64,000 nucleotides of DNA. Origin: Ceratotherium simum simum. Taxonomy: Eukaryota; Chordata; Mammalia; Perissodactyla; Rhinocerotidae. A program made the translations under genes and the position numbers. The DNA lies in NCBI RefSeq assembly GCF_000283155.1, contig NW_004454163.1:5569119-5633118 (forward strand). The letters are read 5' to 3'. Below are positions 12,816 to 27,269 of this stretch, in pieces. Positions within the stretch are counted from its first letter, which is position 1. Every line of letters starts with the position of its first letter. The notes under the pieces are model-generated. The model worked only from the letters and a program-made list of their open reading frames with translations. It had not been told where the DNA came from and made no database searches.

Positions 12816-14327
12816 ATCAGGTCCAAGGGAATAAAACAAAGTGGAATGGCTTCCGGTTTCCAGTTCTATATGTAAAGAGCTTGGAAGTTGCCACTCTGTC
12901 CTAATAATAAGTAAAAAGTCGAACAGGCTGAAAAATCAGCAAATCTTCTTGGATCCATAAGAGAGGGGAGGACACAGGGCAAACAACAGCACCCAAGATT
13001 GGAGAGTCAGACAGGCGAATATAGTGAGTCTTAGCTTGCTAGAGCAGACTCATAAGAGAAAACCTCCATGGGAACCAGTGCCTGGGTTGGAAGATGTGAA
13101 CTATAAATAATGAGCTGCTGGAGGCTCAGTGTAGACAACTTTGAGAGTGAAAAACTCTAGGGGGCTCCAGACACAAGGGGGCCCCCAGAATATTGTGAGA
13201 TTTACCCCCAGGAGCTCAACCAGATTCCCACAGTAAATATCAGAGAAAAATCCCCTGGGGCATCTGGCAGGGGGAGGGGGAAAGGAACCATTTTGAAATA
13301 AACCAGAGTACTCTGTTCTAAAAAAGGCCTGCCCTCAAAGAAAATGAATTAGCCAGAGCAAAATCTGCTGGAGTACTATCAGAGCCTAACTGATCCAGGT
13401 TAGGGAAATCCTCAAATCCAAGCCCTTCTAGCTATGTTGTTCCACCTAGGGAGGGAAAAGAAAACTGAGAAACACTTATGTAGGTCACAGTCCAGAGGCA
13501 CAGGGTCACTAAAAGACTGAGATCTAACTATAGGACTATAGAATGCTTACGCCCCCATCTCCCCCACCTCACCACCATTTCACTAAAGCCTATTTACAAC
13601 AGTTCCTTTTATTTACCTAGTATATCATGTCTGGCTATCAAGAAAAAATTACAAGGCATACCAAAAGGCAAAAAACACAATTTAAAGAGACAGAAACAAG
13701 CATCAGAACTGGACATGTCAGGGACGTTGGAATGATAATGATAATGAATGGAATGATAAGACCAGGTATGTAAAACAACTATAATTAATATAATAAGGGC
13801 TCTAATTAACAAAGTAGACAGGTGCAAGAACAGATAAAAAATGTAAGCAGAGAGATGGAAATACTAAGAACCAAAAAAAAGGGCTAGAGATTAAAAAAAA
13901 GAAAAACTATAACATAAATGAAGAACATATTACATGGGCCTATTAGTAGACTGGATACAGCTGATGAAAGAATCTCTGAGCTAGATGATATATCAATAGA
14001 ATCCTTGAACACCAAAAAGCAAAGAGAGCAAAGACCAAAAAAAAAATCCAGAACAGAATTGTTCCCAAGGATTGTGAGACAACTACAAAAAGTGTAATGT
14101 ACCAGAATGGAAATACCAGAAGGAGAAGAGAGGAAGGAAAGAAGAAATATTTGAAACAGGAATGATAAAATTTCCCCAAATTTATGTCAAACACCAAACC
14201 ACAAATCCAGGAAGCTCAGAGAACAACAAGCAAGATAAATGCTAAAAAACAAACAAACAAACAAAAACTACACCTAGGCATATCATTTTCAAATAATAGA
14301 AAACCAAAGATAAAATCCTGAAGGAAG

Positions 14328-14580
14328 GGGACAGCCCTGTGGCCAAGTGGTTAAAGGTCCATGTGCTCCACTTCAGCGGCCTGGGTTTGTGGGTTCGGAT
14401 CGCAGATGCGGACCTACTCCACTCATCAGCCATGCTGTGGAGGCATCCCACATACAAAATAGAGGAAGTGGGCACAGATGTTAGCTCAGGGCTAATTCTC
14501 CTCAAGCAAAAAAAGAGGAAGATTGCCAATGGATGCTAGCTCAGGGTAAATCTTCCTCACCAAAAAAAAAAAAAAAAAAA
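14328..14580 (+). mobile_element. ERE SINE inside L1, with 12-bp TSD
   Basis: The head GGGACAGCCCTGTGGCC is followed by a doubled GATGTTAGCTCAGGG body and an A18-class tail. The target duplication TCCTGAAGGAAG appears at 14316-14327 and again at 14581-14592, and the interrupted L1 text resumes there. This shows that the SINE is younger than the host L1. Confidence 0.96.
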
Positions 14581-15008
14581 TCCTGAAGGAAGCCAGAGGA
14601 AAAAAACACCTTATCTATAGAGGAACAAAGATAAGAATTATATCCACCTTCTCAGAAACGATGAAAGCAAGAAGAGAGTGAAGTGAAATATTTAATGTGT
14701 TGAGAGAAAAAAACCACCAACCTAGAATTCTGTACTCTGTGAGTATCCTTCAAAACTGGAGAAATAAAGACTTTCTCAGACAAACAAAAATTGAGGGAAT
14801 ATGTTGCCAGTAGACAAGCCTTGTAAGAAATGTTAAAAGAAGTTCTTTAGAGAGAAGGTAAATAATATAGGTCTGAAACTTTGGTCTACATAAAGAAAGG
14901 AAAGGCATCAAAAAAAGGAATAAGGTAAAATAAACATTTTATTTTTCTTATTCTTAATTGATCTAACAGATAACAGTTTGGACAAAACAATAATTCCTAC
15001 AATGTGTG

Positions 15009-15488
15009 TGTTACTGAACCTCTTAATCTCAAGTGTAAGTGCCTGATGAGCAGTAAGCCAAACACTGAGACATCGGTGCTTAGAGATGGAGAAAGGTTTA
15101 TTTGAATTGGCCAAGACAGGCAGGAGCATGGGTTCTCTCAAATCCACCTTAATAAGAGAAGAAAGAAGAGGGTTTTATAGAGCTAAGTGGTGTGGCAGGA
15201 GGAGTTTTGAAGAAACAAATGGGTAACCCGTGGTGTTTCTTTCACTCCAGATAAGCCCCTGGGCAATCTGACTTCTGGGTGTCAGTGGCAGCAGGGGGCT
15301 GGTTATCTGGTAATCCTTGAAGGGATTCTCTTTATTCTATAAAACAAGCTCATAAATCCTTGTGACCCTTGAGTTACTCCTCAGGTTACACAGGAAAACA
15401 ACAAATTGAAAAGATTAACTTCTTTTCATAACAAGGTTGAAAAGTAATCTTATTCAATATTTACAGTAAACCTCAAGTACTGGCTTCA
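15009..15488 (-). mobile_element. Solo ERV1-like LTR, minus strand, inside L1
   Basis: This roughly 480-bp insertion breaks the L1 text between CTACAATG and ATGCTTATATACAAG. On the minus strand it starts TGAAGCC and ends CAGTAACA, so it has TG...CA ends. It carries a TATA box (CTATAAAACC, 15171-15180) and an AATAAA signal about 70 bp further on (15097-15102), in the order expected for U3 to R. No target duplication is clear and no viral genes are present. Confidence 0.7.
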
Positions 15489-18400
15489 TATTTAATTCAA
15501 ATATATATATGCTTATATACAAGTAAAATGAATGACAGCAATGATACAAGAGACAAGAGGGAGGAATTAAGATTATTTTGTTATTATAACGTACTCACAC
15601 TACTTTTGAAGTGGTATAGTGTTATTTGAAAGTGGACTTGGATTAACTGTAAATGTATATTGCACACTGTAGGGAAACTACTAAAAAGAGTAAAAAAGGA
15701 AGTATAACTGATATACTAAGAAAGGAGAGAAAGTGGAATCTTAAAATGCTCAATTAAAACTACAAAAGGCAGAAAAAGAGTGGAAGATAAAAAGGGAACC
15801 AAAAACATTGGCAACAAATAGAAAATAGTAACAAATAAGGTAGATATTAATCCAACAATATCAATAATCACTTGGAATGTCAATGGTCTAAAAGCACCAA
15901 TTAAAAGACCAAGATTGTCAGAATGAATAAAAAACATAACCTAATTGTATATTGTCTATAAGAAACCTACTGTAAATAAAAAGACACGTATAGATTAAAA
16001 GTAAATGGTTGGAGAAAAATTTACCATGCTAATAATAATCAAAAGTAAGCAGAGCAGCTATATTAATTTCAGACAGAACAGAGTTCAAAGCAAGGAAAGT
16101 TATCAGGGATAAAGAAGGACATTATATAATGATAAAGAGGTCAATTCTTAAGAAGAGATAACAATTCTTAATGTGTATGTGCTTAAAAACAGAGTGCCAA
16201 ACTATGTGAGGGGAAAATTGATAGAACTACAAGGAGAAATAGATGAATCCACTATCATAGTTGGAGATTTCAACATCCCTCTCTCAGAAATGGACAGATC
16301 CAGCAGCCAGAAAATCAGTAAGGACATAGTTGAACTCAACAACACCATCAATCAACTGGTTATAATTCACATTTATAGACTACTTCATCCAACAACAGCA
16401 GAATACGCACTCTTCTCATGCTCACATGGAACATTCACCAAGATAAACTGCATTCTTGACCATAAAACACACCTTAGCACATTTAAAAGAATAGAAATTA
16501 TACAATGTTTGCTCTCACCACAATGGAATTAAATTAGAAATCAATAACAGAAGAATTACTAGAAAATCCTCAAATACGTGGAGGTTAAGCAACACACTTA
16601 TAAATAACACATGGATCAAAGAAAATAAGAGAAATTTAAAAATATTTTGAACTAAATGAAAATTAAAACACAATTTATCAAAATTTGTGGGATGCAGTGA
16701 AAGCAGTGCTTAGACTCAAATTTATAGCACTAAATGTATTAGAAAAGAAGAAAGATCTAAAATCAATAATATAAGTTTCTACCTTAGAAAACTATAAAAA
16801 GAAAGTGCAAATTAAATCCAAAGTCAGCAGATGAAAAGAAATAACAGTTACAGCAGAAATCAGTGAAATTGAAAACATGAAGTCAATAGAGAAAATCTGT
16901 GAAATCAGAAGATGATTCTTTGTAAAGATCAATACGGTCATAAGCCTCTAACCAGGGTAACTAAGAAAAAAAGAGAGAGGACACATATTACTAATAGCAA
17001 TAATGAAAGAGGGGATACCACTATATCTTCCACTATATATCCCATTGGACATTAGAAGGATAGTAAAGCAATACTATGAACAACTCTATGTCCACAAATT
17101 TGATAATATAGATGAAATGCACCTATTCCTTGAAAGACACAAGCTGCCAAAACTCACACAAGAAGACACAGACTATCTAAATAGGCCTATTTCCATTAAT
17201 GAAATTGAATCAATAATTAATAACCTTCTAAAACAGAAAGACCAGGACCAGATGGATTTGCTGGTGAATTCTACTAAACATTTAAGGAAGAAATTATAAC
17301 AACTCTCTACAATCTCTTTCACAGGACAGAAACAGAGGGAATACTTCTTAATTCATTCTATGAGGTCACCATTATTCTTATACCAAAACCAGACAAAGAC
17401 ATTACATGAAAACTACAGACCAGTATCTCTCATGGACATAGATGCCACAAAATATTAATATTAGCAAATAGAATCCAAAAAAGTATAAAAAGAATTATAC
17501 ACCCTGACCAAGTGGGATTTACCCCTAGTATGCAAAGCTGATTCTACATTTCAAAGTCAATAACATAATCCAACACATCAACAGAATAAAAAAGAAAAAT
17601 CACATGATCATATTTGTAGAAGCAGAAAAAGCACTTGACAAAATCTAAACCTATTCATGATACAAACTCTAAGTAAACTAGGAATAGAGGAACACTTTCT
17701 CAACTTGATAAAGTCTATCTACAAAAAACCCACAGCTAACTTCATACATAATGGTGTAAAACTCAATGCTTTTGCATAAGATCAGGTGCAATGCAAGGAT
17801 GTCCCCTCTCATCTCTCCTTTTCAACATTGTACTAGAAGTCCTAGCTAATGCAATAAGGCAAGAAAAGGAAATAAAATGTATACACATTGGGAAGGAAGA
17901 CATAAAACTCTCTTTGTTTACAGATGACATGATCATGTACATAGAAAATCTGAAGAATCAACAAAAAGCTCCTGAAACTAATAAGTGATTATAGCAAGTT
18001 TGTAGGATACAAGGTTAACATACAAAAGTCACTTGCTTTCCCACATATCAATAATGAACAAATGAAATTTTAAATTAAAAACATAACATCTACACCCCAA
18101 AATGAAATACTGAGATATAAATCTAACAAAATATGTACAATATCTATGTAAGGAAAACTACAAAACTCTGATGAACAAAATCAAAGAGCTAAATAAATGG
18201 AGCAACATTCCATGTTCATGGATAAGAAGACTCAATATTATCAAGATGTCAGTTTTCCCAAATTGATCTATAGATTCAATGTAATCTCAATCAAAATCCC
18301 AGAGATTTATTTTATGGATATTGAAAAATTGCTCTAAAGTTTACGTAGAGAGGCAAAAGACTCAGAATAGCTAACACAATATTGAAGGAGAAGAATAAAT

Positions 18401-19514
18401 TTGGAGAACTAACACTACCCAACTTAAAGACTTACTATAAACTTATAGTAATCAAGATAGTGTGGTATTGGCCAAGAATAAATAAATAGATCAATGGAAG
18501 AGAATAGAGAGTCCAGAAATGGGCCCACATAAACATAGTCAACTGATCTTTGACAAAGAAGTAAAGGCAGTACAATGAAGCAAAGATGATCTCTTCAACA
18601 AGTAGTGTTGGAACAACTGGACACTTACATGTAAAAAAAATTAATCTAGACACAGATCTTACACTCTTCACAAAAATTAACTCAAAATGGATCACAGGCT
18701 TAAATGTAAAATAAAACTAGAAAACACCTAGAAGATAACCTAGATGACCTTAAACATGGTGATGACTTTTTAGATATAACATCAAAATCATGATCCATGA
18801 AAGAAATCATTGATAAGCTGGACTTTGTTAAAATGAAAAATTTTTTCTCTGCAAAAGACAATATCAAGAGAATTAGAAGACAAGCCATAGACTGGGAGAA
18901 AATATTTGCAAAAGACACTCTGATAAAGAACTGTTATCCAAAATATACAAAGAACTCTTAAAATTCAATAATAAGAAAATTCAATTAAAAAATGGCCTAA
19001 ACATCTTAACATATGCCTCAGCAAAGAAGATATACAGATGGCAAATAAACATATGAAAAGGTGCCCCAAACCATATGTCATCAGGGAAATGCAACTTAAA
19101 ACAATGAGATGCCACTACACACCTATTAGAATGCCCAAAATGTGGAACACCAACATCACCAAATGCAGGTGAGGATACGGAGCAAGAGGAACTCTCATTG
19201 CTGGTGGAAATGAAAAATGGTACAGCCGCTTTGAAAGACAGTTTGGCAGTTTCTTAAAAACTAAACATATTCTTACCGTATAATCCAGCAATCACATTCC
19301 TTAGCACTTACCAAAAGGAGCTGAAAATTTATGTCCACGCAAAAACCTGCACATAGATGTTTATAGCAGCTTTGTTCATAATTGCCAAAACTTAGAAGCA
19401 ACCTAGGTGCCCTTCAAGAGGTGGATGGATATATAAACTAAGGTACATTTAGACAATGGAATAATATTCAGTGCTAAAAATAAATGAGCTATCAAGCCAT
19501 GAGAAGACGTGGAG

Positions 19515-19751
19515 GGGGGCTAGCCCAGTGGCGTAGTGGTTAAGTGCGTGTGCTCCGTTTCAGCGGCCCGGGGTTCGCAGGTTTGGATCCCAGGCGGGTA
19601 CCAACGCACTGCTTGTCAAGCCATGCTGTGTTGGTGTCCCATATAAAGTAGAGGAAGAAAGGCACGGATGTTAGCCCAGGGCCAATCATCCTCAGCAAAA
19701 GGAGGAGGATTGGCATTGGATGTTATCTCAGGGCTAATCTTCCTCACACAA
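19515..19751 (+). mobile_element. ERE SINE inside L1 3' region, with TSD
   Basis: The head GGGGGCTAGCCCAGTGGCG, a well-kept B-box area GGTTTGGATCCCAGG and doubled body blocks are present. The flanks repeat the L1 text AAGACGTGGAGG / AAGACATTGAGGA (about 19504-19515 and 19754-19766), a slightly diverged target duplication. L1 sequence continues on the right (AACCTTACATGCATATTGG). Confidence 0.95.
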
Positions 19752-20230
19752 TAAAAGACATTGAGGAACCTTACATGCATATTGGTAAGTGAAAGAAGCC
19801 AATCTGAAAAGGCTTCATACTGTTTGATTCCAACTATATGACATTCTGGAAAAGGCAAAACTGTGGAGACAAGAAAAAGATCAGTGGATTCCAACGGTGA
19901 GGAGGGAGAAAGATGAATAAGCAAAGCATAGAGGATTTTTAGGGCAGTGAAAATACTCTGTATGATACTATAATGATGGATATATGTCTTTATACACTTA
20001 TCCAAAACCATAGAATATATACTACCAAGAATGAACCCTAAGGTAAACTATGGACTTTGGGTGATTATGATGAGTCAATGTAGTTTCATCCTTAGTAAAA
20101 AATGTACCATTTTGGTGAGCGATTTTAAAAATGTGTAGGCTATGCATGTGTGGGGGCAAGGGGTATATGGGAAATCACTTAATTTTGTTTAAACCTAAAA
20201 CTGATCCAAAAACAAGTCTTAAAAAATAAG

Positions 20231-23200
20231 AAGCAAAACATAAAGATTTGTATTTAGTTTTCAGAAAAAACACACTGGTAAAATCACTTTATTTTTTAAT
20301 TTTTGCAGCAGGAAAATAACAAGTGGTCATGTTCCTCTTACCCAACAGAATGCATGGTGTTTTTCATAGCTTTGAAAATAATGTACCTTACGAAACCATA
20401 AGAAACCCAGATTATTATATAGTTTTATTCACCTCAACTGATAAAATTTTGAATTAATAGTTTTTACAGTAGTCATTGTTTTGTGACTTATCTAATTTTA
20501 TAAGCAATAGTTCATAAATTATGACACTAACTCAAGCATGAAGAGTCAATAAAGTGTATTCTATAATGGGGGATGGGGGAGTACAAGTTTCACAGCCCAA
20601 GAAAGACTGATTTTTCTCAGGTACCAAGAATTAAGAAAAGAGTAGAAAACAGTATAATAAACACATAGATACTTTTTCAGATACTACCCTCTTAGTTATT
20701 AAACAATTTTAATAAAAAATTTTTTCTTTCTTAAAAGAGAAACATATTTTTGATTTTCTTTCTAAAGAAAGCAGTTTTAATGGTCCATACTTCCGTTCAT
20801 ATACAGGATTTAGTGTTTTAGTTTATATATATTCTACAAATGCCCAAAACAGCATTTAAGTTCCTGCAGAGCCTTCCCAATTAGTAGTTGGTCATTTAAA
20901 TTTAGGTATTCATTCATAGGTGCAAAGATTTTATTTTGAGGGGTGTATGATATTTTAATTTTGATAAGGGAGAAAATATAAGAACCTTCAGAGACCAAAG
21001 GTATAATGGTAAAATTTTATATACCATGATAGGTGATTGAGGGAGATCATCTAGTAGGGGGCAGATAGTGGCACGTGGGATGCCTTGAGCAAACTACAGA
21101 AAGGCTGGCTACTTGCAAAAGGTGCTTTTCAGATGAATTATAAAAAAATGCCCACTCCTCTGTGCAGATGCAGCCTTGCACCAGCACATTCGGCTTGGCA
21201 GAGCCGAACATGACCTGGAATCAGCCTTCACTCACCCTGTGGCCAGCAGCCTTTGTAGAGCGCACAAACTTCCATCATTTCATAGATGAAGTTCATCTAT
21301 GAAGTTCACTCCCCACACACAGAAGCCAAGGGGAGGCATTTCTGGCATGCTCCAAATCCCTTACATCACCAGTATCCATTTCTGCCTATTCAAAAGGTCA
21401 TCCTAGATAGTGTAAAATATGATTATCTAGCAACATGTGGCAATAAATAATTAGTGCTGCCTAATGGGATTGAATGCTACTCACCCCTTTGCTGCTTTCA
21501 TAACCTTGTCCCTGCTTCCTAGACAGAGTGATGTCTGAAAATTAAAAAATCATGGCCAGTTCACTAAATGCTCCAAAAATATAGATGTGATATTTCCTTA
21601 AATTCAGATTGTTTTCTCTTTATTGCAGATGTATTCATAATTATTTTGGCTAATGGGAAAAGGGATGCCAGAACCTACACATTTTCCCTTCTCCTTTTTC
21701 CAACAAGATGACACCACATTTGTAATTTCACTTTCACTTTTGCAAGAAAATGGGGCTGGAGCTGGATTGGAAGGAGAGAATGATGGAAGTAACATTCCTA
21801 CTAAGCTTTGCAAGCTGGGACTGTCCAAAGTACTGTAGACGCAGGAGACTCTTGGACTACAAGGTGTTTCTTAGTTCTTCAAATGTCACCTGAACTCCAC
21901 TACAGGAAGACAGAAAAGTCACCTGAATAGCATTTAGTGCACTCCTCCTAAGCACCAGAGTTCAAAGATGGGCTACTTAATTCTTTCACACAGATTTAAA
22001 TTGCTACCTTCTTTTATACAAGAGAATGTAAAATGGCAGATCCTACTGAATAGCACAGTAACATTTAATGCTTCCAGGGTTCTTACACACAGATTTTCTA
22101 CAAAATGGTGGCTAGTAATATTTATTATTTCTAACAAAATAGAAAGCATCTACTTTTAGCAATGTGACTGACTACAACATGAGTCCTTGAATGGCGAACT
22201 CTGCTTATGGTTGATTTGTATACACATTGCAAACTCCCTGAAGGTGCATTCACACATCAATGTGAAAATGTGTAACACCAGGCAGTACATACTTGTTTTA
22301 GAATCAAATGGAATTCACATAGGCTACTGAATAAAAAGCCAGACAGATATTTCTTTTTAATTAACGTTATCACATACACATACACAAACATGCATATATG
22401 TGTTTGCGTGTATTTAAATAAAGTCCCCAATGTCCACCAACCACTTAAAAAGTAAGTTTTCGGAAAAGTTAGGAGTCATGATATAGTACATAAACACAAC
22501 TTGAGAGGAAAATAAACAAAAACGAAAAAAACCAACAAACCCCCCCCAAAATCCCCAAACTGCCAACTACTCTTAATTTTAAGTGGAATTGAAGTCCATG
22601 GAATAAAAGATACATAAAACAAAGAAGAGAAAATTTACTTTAATTCATATGAAATAGTTAATTTTAAATATTTGTAGAAATGAAGGATGTTGGCAGAAAT
22701 TCGATATCAGTAGACCTCTAGTGGTTATAAAAGTAATTGATGATTTCACTATTTTCCATTACTGCCTTTTTCAGCATAAAACAAAAAGTGTGCAAGTGTT
22801 CCAGGATATTACCTTCCACGGCAATAGTGCAAATAGTAGCAATTATCTATTCATGTCTTTGGAAAAACAAAACAAAAAAATGAAGATAACTTCCTAAATA
22901 GGTTGACCACAAACTACCAAATAAAAATACTTTATTATTTTTACACTTGAAAAATGCCTTTACAGATTTTTAAATCCAAAGATTTACTTTGCCCATTGTA
23001 AAATAATTTCTATGAAAAGAGGAATCCAGTGCATATTTGTGTGCTATTTCTTCTCATCTCAGATAATTGAAATATTTTAGCATTTTCTTGAAGCCAAGAT
23101 GTTTTAATATGAATTTAAATACGTAAACAATTAATACATAATTTTACTTGCCATGGAGAAAATAAATACATGTTTTCTCTTTATATTAGAATGAAGTGAA

Positions 23201-25065
23201 TGTCGATTTTGGAAGATGGTGGTCATAAACCTCTCAGCATTGGTCAGGTCACAGAAATTCACATTAGATGGATGTAAATTGGATTCTAATTGAAAGTGAA
23301 ATGTCTCAGGTGGAGTTAATTCCCTTCTTATAAATATAAGTCATTCTTATTAATGATGTCTTTTGCCCTTTATTAATACATAAAATTGGTAAAATGCAAA
23401 GGATATCTTCAAGCAGCAATAGTCTTCGGTGACACTAGATGTTGCTGACATAGAACAATTCCCAGGAGACAATGACACACACCCTCAATGCCACATTTGA
23501 ACAAACCAATTACCTCCCACAAGTGAGAACATGTTCCTTTGCTACATATTATCAAATAATTCATTTTAGAAAGGTAAGTGTAGGAGAAGACAAAACATTT
23601 AATAAGTCATGTTCAAGACAACTATGCGTATATAACAACAAGCCAATATGAAAAGCAGTAATTCAATAATCACTCATATGGGATCAAAATACATAGCATA
23701 GTTTTAAAATAAGTTTTGATCTGGAGGAGGATTTCTAAAATGCCTAGCAACCACTGATAAAAGAACGCAGGTACAAAATGAACCTGGTATCCAATTTCCC
23801 ACAAGGTATTAAAAAAAGAGGAAAATTTATCAGGATGATAAATTTAAAGTAACTGTGAAGATAACTTGGAAATGTTAACTTCTGGCTCTTTCTCCAAATT
23901 TAACAATGATTACTCTGACATTTGCATCGTATGTAGGACTAGCATAAATTGACATGGTCACCACCTCGAGTGTACAAAAAGAGGGCATTTTCCTTTTTAA
24001 TTGAATTCAATTTATTTGCCACACTTCTGGTCAGGGAGGGGAATATATGCCAAATGAAGGTAGTTAAGTCACTTCTAGCGAAAACTCAGTCTTTGCATAA
24101 CTACGCAGTCTGTCTTGTAAACTAGTCAGGATTCTAACCAGCACCACTCCTTCCCTATCTCCCTAGGAGCCTCAATGTCATAAAGTCACATGAAGCTTGG
24201 GAAGGGGAGGTGAGAAGGAGACGGAGGCCAGCTTATTTTGTCCTCACTGTCCTCCATGGAAGGGTAACTTTCTCATCAGATGTTTACCCTTGTTGAATTC
24301 GCTGATGATGACTATGACTTTGCCAGGGCTTCCAAATGATAGATTCAGGACTTTTTCATCCCAACCTTGCAGATTCTTCAACCTTGTAGACCTCTCAGCC
24401 GCTTCTTCCTGCCACCTGATCTCAAGCTGGTGTATGTGTTGGTGAGACTTTCCTTTAATCTATGATCTAAGTACCTCACGCTATTGCTACTGCACTCCAG
24501 GTGCCGTGTTGGACACAGGGCATCTCTCTGTGAGGTTTGCAGTCTTCCTGACTATACCCTGGGTAATGAGACTCACAATAGCTGTTCTTTTATCCTTCAA
24601 GCGTATTTCAGTTACCCTGCCACCCTGACCAGGGCCACTAGGCTTTTCCCAGAGAACCTGGCAGTACATCTCTCTAAATTGCTCTTTCCCACATACAGTT
24701 GGATTGTTAACTTCTTTTGGGAGGGAAAAAAAAGTTCTTATGTAATTATGCATTCTTGTCTGTTCTATAATTTATTCATTCAGACCTCTAGGCTTTTGCT
24801 CCTATTTAAAGCCAATTTCTTAGAATTCTATTCTATGTTTGGATCTTGCCAGTAAAAGCCATGGTTTTAAAGATGTATATCTATGCTATTAATTTTAAAA
24901 TATCTACTTAAGCACTCAAAAGCCAAGCAATTGATTCTTTATTCTTTCTGTACTATGCTTAGCCTAAGCGCAGTTCATTTGGGAAGCCTCCAATTCTGCT
25001 TGCAAGGAGATTTGGTGAGCAGAAGTAAAAGGATTTGAGAAACCAAGCACATTTAGTTTAACATC
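20231..25065. other. Unique intron, no recognised element
   Basis: Mostly AT-rich, with a somewhat more GC-rich block at 21110-21370 and another at 24170-24700. A short alternating CA/TG patch lies at 22370-22420. The open frames at 24197-24445 and 24484-24855 have no domain I recognise and no splice or codon evidence. Confidence 0.5.
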
Positions 25066-25455
25066 AAGATATTGCCCCATTACACCTTAACAGTTTACAA
25101 AGCACATGGCCTTTGCACATGCTGTTGCTTCTGCCTGAAGTGCTCTTGTCCCTTTTTCATTTGCCAACTATTTTTCATCTTCTGGGTCACTTCTGAGAGG
25201 TACTTCCAACTCCTCCATGGCCAGGTTAAATCAGTGCCACTGCCATACTTCTTCACGAGAGAATATACTCCTTCCCCTCATAGTGGTTGTCACAATTTGT
25301 AATTATAAATTCAGTCTTGTGTCCCCACCCCACTAGACTATATGTCAACATTAATAGTATAGACCCCTTTTATGTTTTGCACACTGCTGAATTCCCAGCA
25401 CTTCATATTGTTCTGGCACATAGTAGGTGGTCAATAAACATTTGTTGTAAATGAC
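25066..25455 (+). mobile_element. L2 LINE 3' end
   Basis: The text follows the L2 consensus: GGCCTTTGCACATGCTGTTG, then TTCCAACTCCTCCATGGCC, then CCACTAGACTATATGTC, and the end CTGGCACATAGTAGGTGGTC with AATAAACATTTGTTG. The open frame at 25072-25302 lies in the L2 and is not a gene. Confidence 0.85.
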
Positions 25456-25529
25456 TATATTATCTTATTGGTTCCTATCATAGACTCTGTGTCATTAATA
25501 AGGCAAATGTCACCCCTAATTGAAAATAC

Positions 25530-25660
25530 AGGACTCAGGCTAATTGTACGTGAGATGAGATGCATCAGGACACACAGGTTATGTCACAGAACTGGGATCC
25601 AAACTTTGGTCTTGTGAACCCTGGTCCACTGCTGTCCATTGTACCAAATCCCTGTCCATT
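25530..25660 (-). mobile_element. MIR SINE fragment
   Basis: Antisense MIR-like text (CACACAGGTTATGTCACAGA, then ACTGGGATCCAAACTTTGG). Diverged. Confidence 0.5.
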
Positions 25661-27269
25661 GTCATCTTTAATAATAGTCTGGAATCTGCATTATAAAGAA
25701 TTCTTAGTAAACACTTGCTTAACAAGGTAAAATATTATTTTTAGTAGCAAATAGCAGCATGGTTTCATGGAAAGAAAACGAAGACAAGGTTTAATTTTGA
25801 AATGAGAATAATATGTGACCCAAGAGACTATTTTAATTCTTAAACTGCATGATCGTTATTATTAAAATATCACCGTGATGGGGTAAGAAACGTTTTTTCA
25901 AGAGAAAGTCAAAATACCTAGTCTATCTAGAACTTATTTATAAAATTTTCATACCCAGAATAACATTTTGTAGTCTTCTTTTTAAGAACGTAGGAATAAG
26001 CCCTTATCTATAGATGCAAATGCAGAAGCTGGCCTATTTACAGATTGGCTGACAAGCTCTATAAAATATGTACGGATATTCACAATCGTTAGACAAAAAA
26101 TATGACCAAGTGGTAATTGGTTCTATTATTAACCTCTCAACTCACTAACTATAAGTTCTCAAAGCCACAACATCTCACAAGTACTTAATAAATTTTATTG
26201 GTCTAGTTTTGTTCTTTTCACAGATGCAAGTAATTTCAATTTATAGTAATAAATAATATAATAATAAATAATAAATGCATCTTTTGAAGTTTGATGTTTT
26301 GTTTTATTTTGAGAGTTTGCTAACATTTGGGTAGGGCTGACTATCCCATCATTATATAAGTCTACTTAACTTAATCTGGATAATTTCCACATTATGCACC
26401 CTTTAACACCCTTTTTTAAATGCTTTTATTAGGTTAACATGACTATTATTGTTATATAAAGTATGTTATTTTAAGACGTGACTTGTATGATTGATATTTT
26501 TAAAACATCCCATTCATCTGGATGCTTTTTGTAGGAAAATGGTACTCTTTATCAAAAAAAAGTGTACACTTTATTGTTATTTCACACAAAGCAAAGCTGA
26601 AATGTTACCCTAAAAACGCTTATGAGATAAGATAAATCATTATTGGCATGAGTGGATAGTCATGAATGAAAAGTGGTTTTTTTCCCCTTCTGCCAAAGCT
26701 TGGTCTTATTATTTAGAATAAAGCACAGTGAAATAAAATGAGAAGATTCAAAATAATGAATGCAGTAGAGGAGGTCAATCACGATTTCTTATTGTCGTTT
26801 CCTTACAAGGGAAGAATAGAGGGAAATGAAAGAAATTGTCCAAAGTCAATTACATATTTAACAGATAAAAGGAAATATGAATTTTAAACACAGGGCAATT
26901 ATTGTCAAGGGATATTATTGAAATAAACAGAATTTAAGTTTGCTACTCCTGCTTTAGAAAGCTAGATGAAACCAATAGATTTCAATGGCTAGAAATAATA
27001 TTTTAATTTCTTTATAACAATGCAGAAACAGAGAAGATACATGCATGAAAATAGGAAAGTATGGGGAAACATCTACAAGGAGCTATTATGGATAGATTGA
27101 AAAGCACAGGCAATACTAAAATATTAGCCAGAATATTAATTCTCTGTTCAGAAACTAAGAACATGATGGGATGGTTGAGCATGCATGGCATAAAATAACG
27201 TGTGTAAGCAAGCATAAGTTACAGAATATAATAAATGCAATGGTTACAGAGGTGGGCTTGGGGCAACTT
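25661..27269. other. Unique intron, no recognised element
   Basis: AT-rich sequence with no gene, RNA or repeat that I can support on either strand. Confidence 0.55.

Larger units (their letters stand above)
12820..20230 (+). mobile_element. Near full-length L1 (L1MA-like), decayed, with nested insertions
   Basis: A 5' UTR-like segment begins near 12820 and an ORF1-like region spans about 13600-14900. ORF2 starts near 15850 with the endonuclease N-terminal motif (ISIITWNVNGLKAP), and VGDFNIPLS lies at about 16260. The reverse transcriptase block [18 protein letters not shown] and LFTDDMIMY (FADD-like catalytic motif, A to T) lies at 17791-17950. The 3' UTR ends near 20226 with CTATGCATGTGTGGGGGCA. 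After subtracting the two EREs and one LTR the element is about 6.4 kb, a full-length L1 size. Numerous stops and frameshifts mean it is dead. Confidence 0.88.

Noticed and set aside
16173..17988. Several open frames resembling endonuclease and reverse transcriptase
   Set aside because: They are disconnected pieces of L1 ORF2 in a dead element, not separate genes; annotated as part of the L1.
24197..24855. Two consecutive open frames in a GC-richer block
   Set aside because: No domain, weak start context, and both strands are open. No splice sites consistent with NOL4 or another gene were seen.
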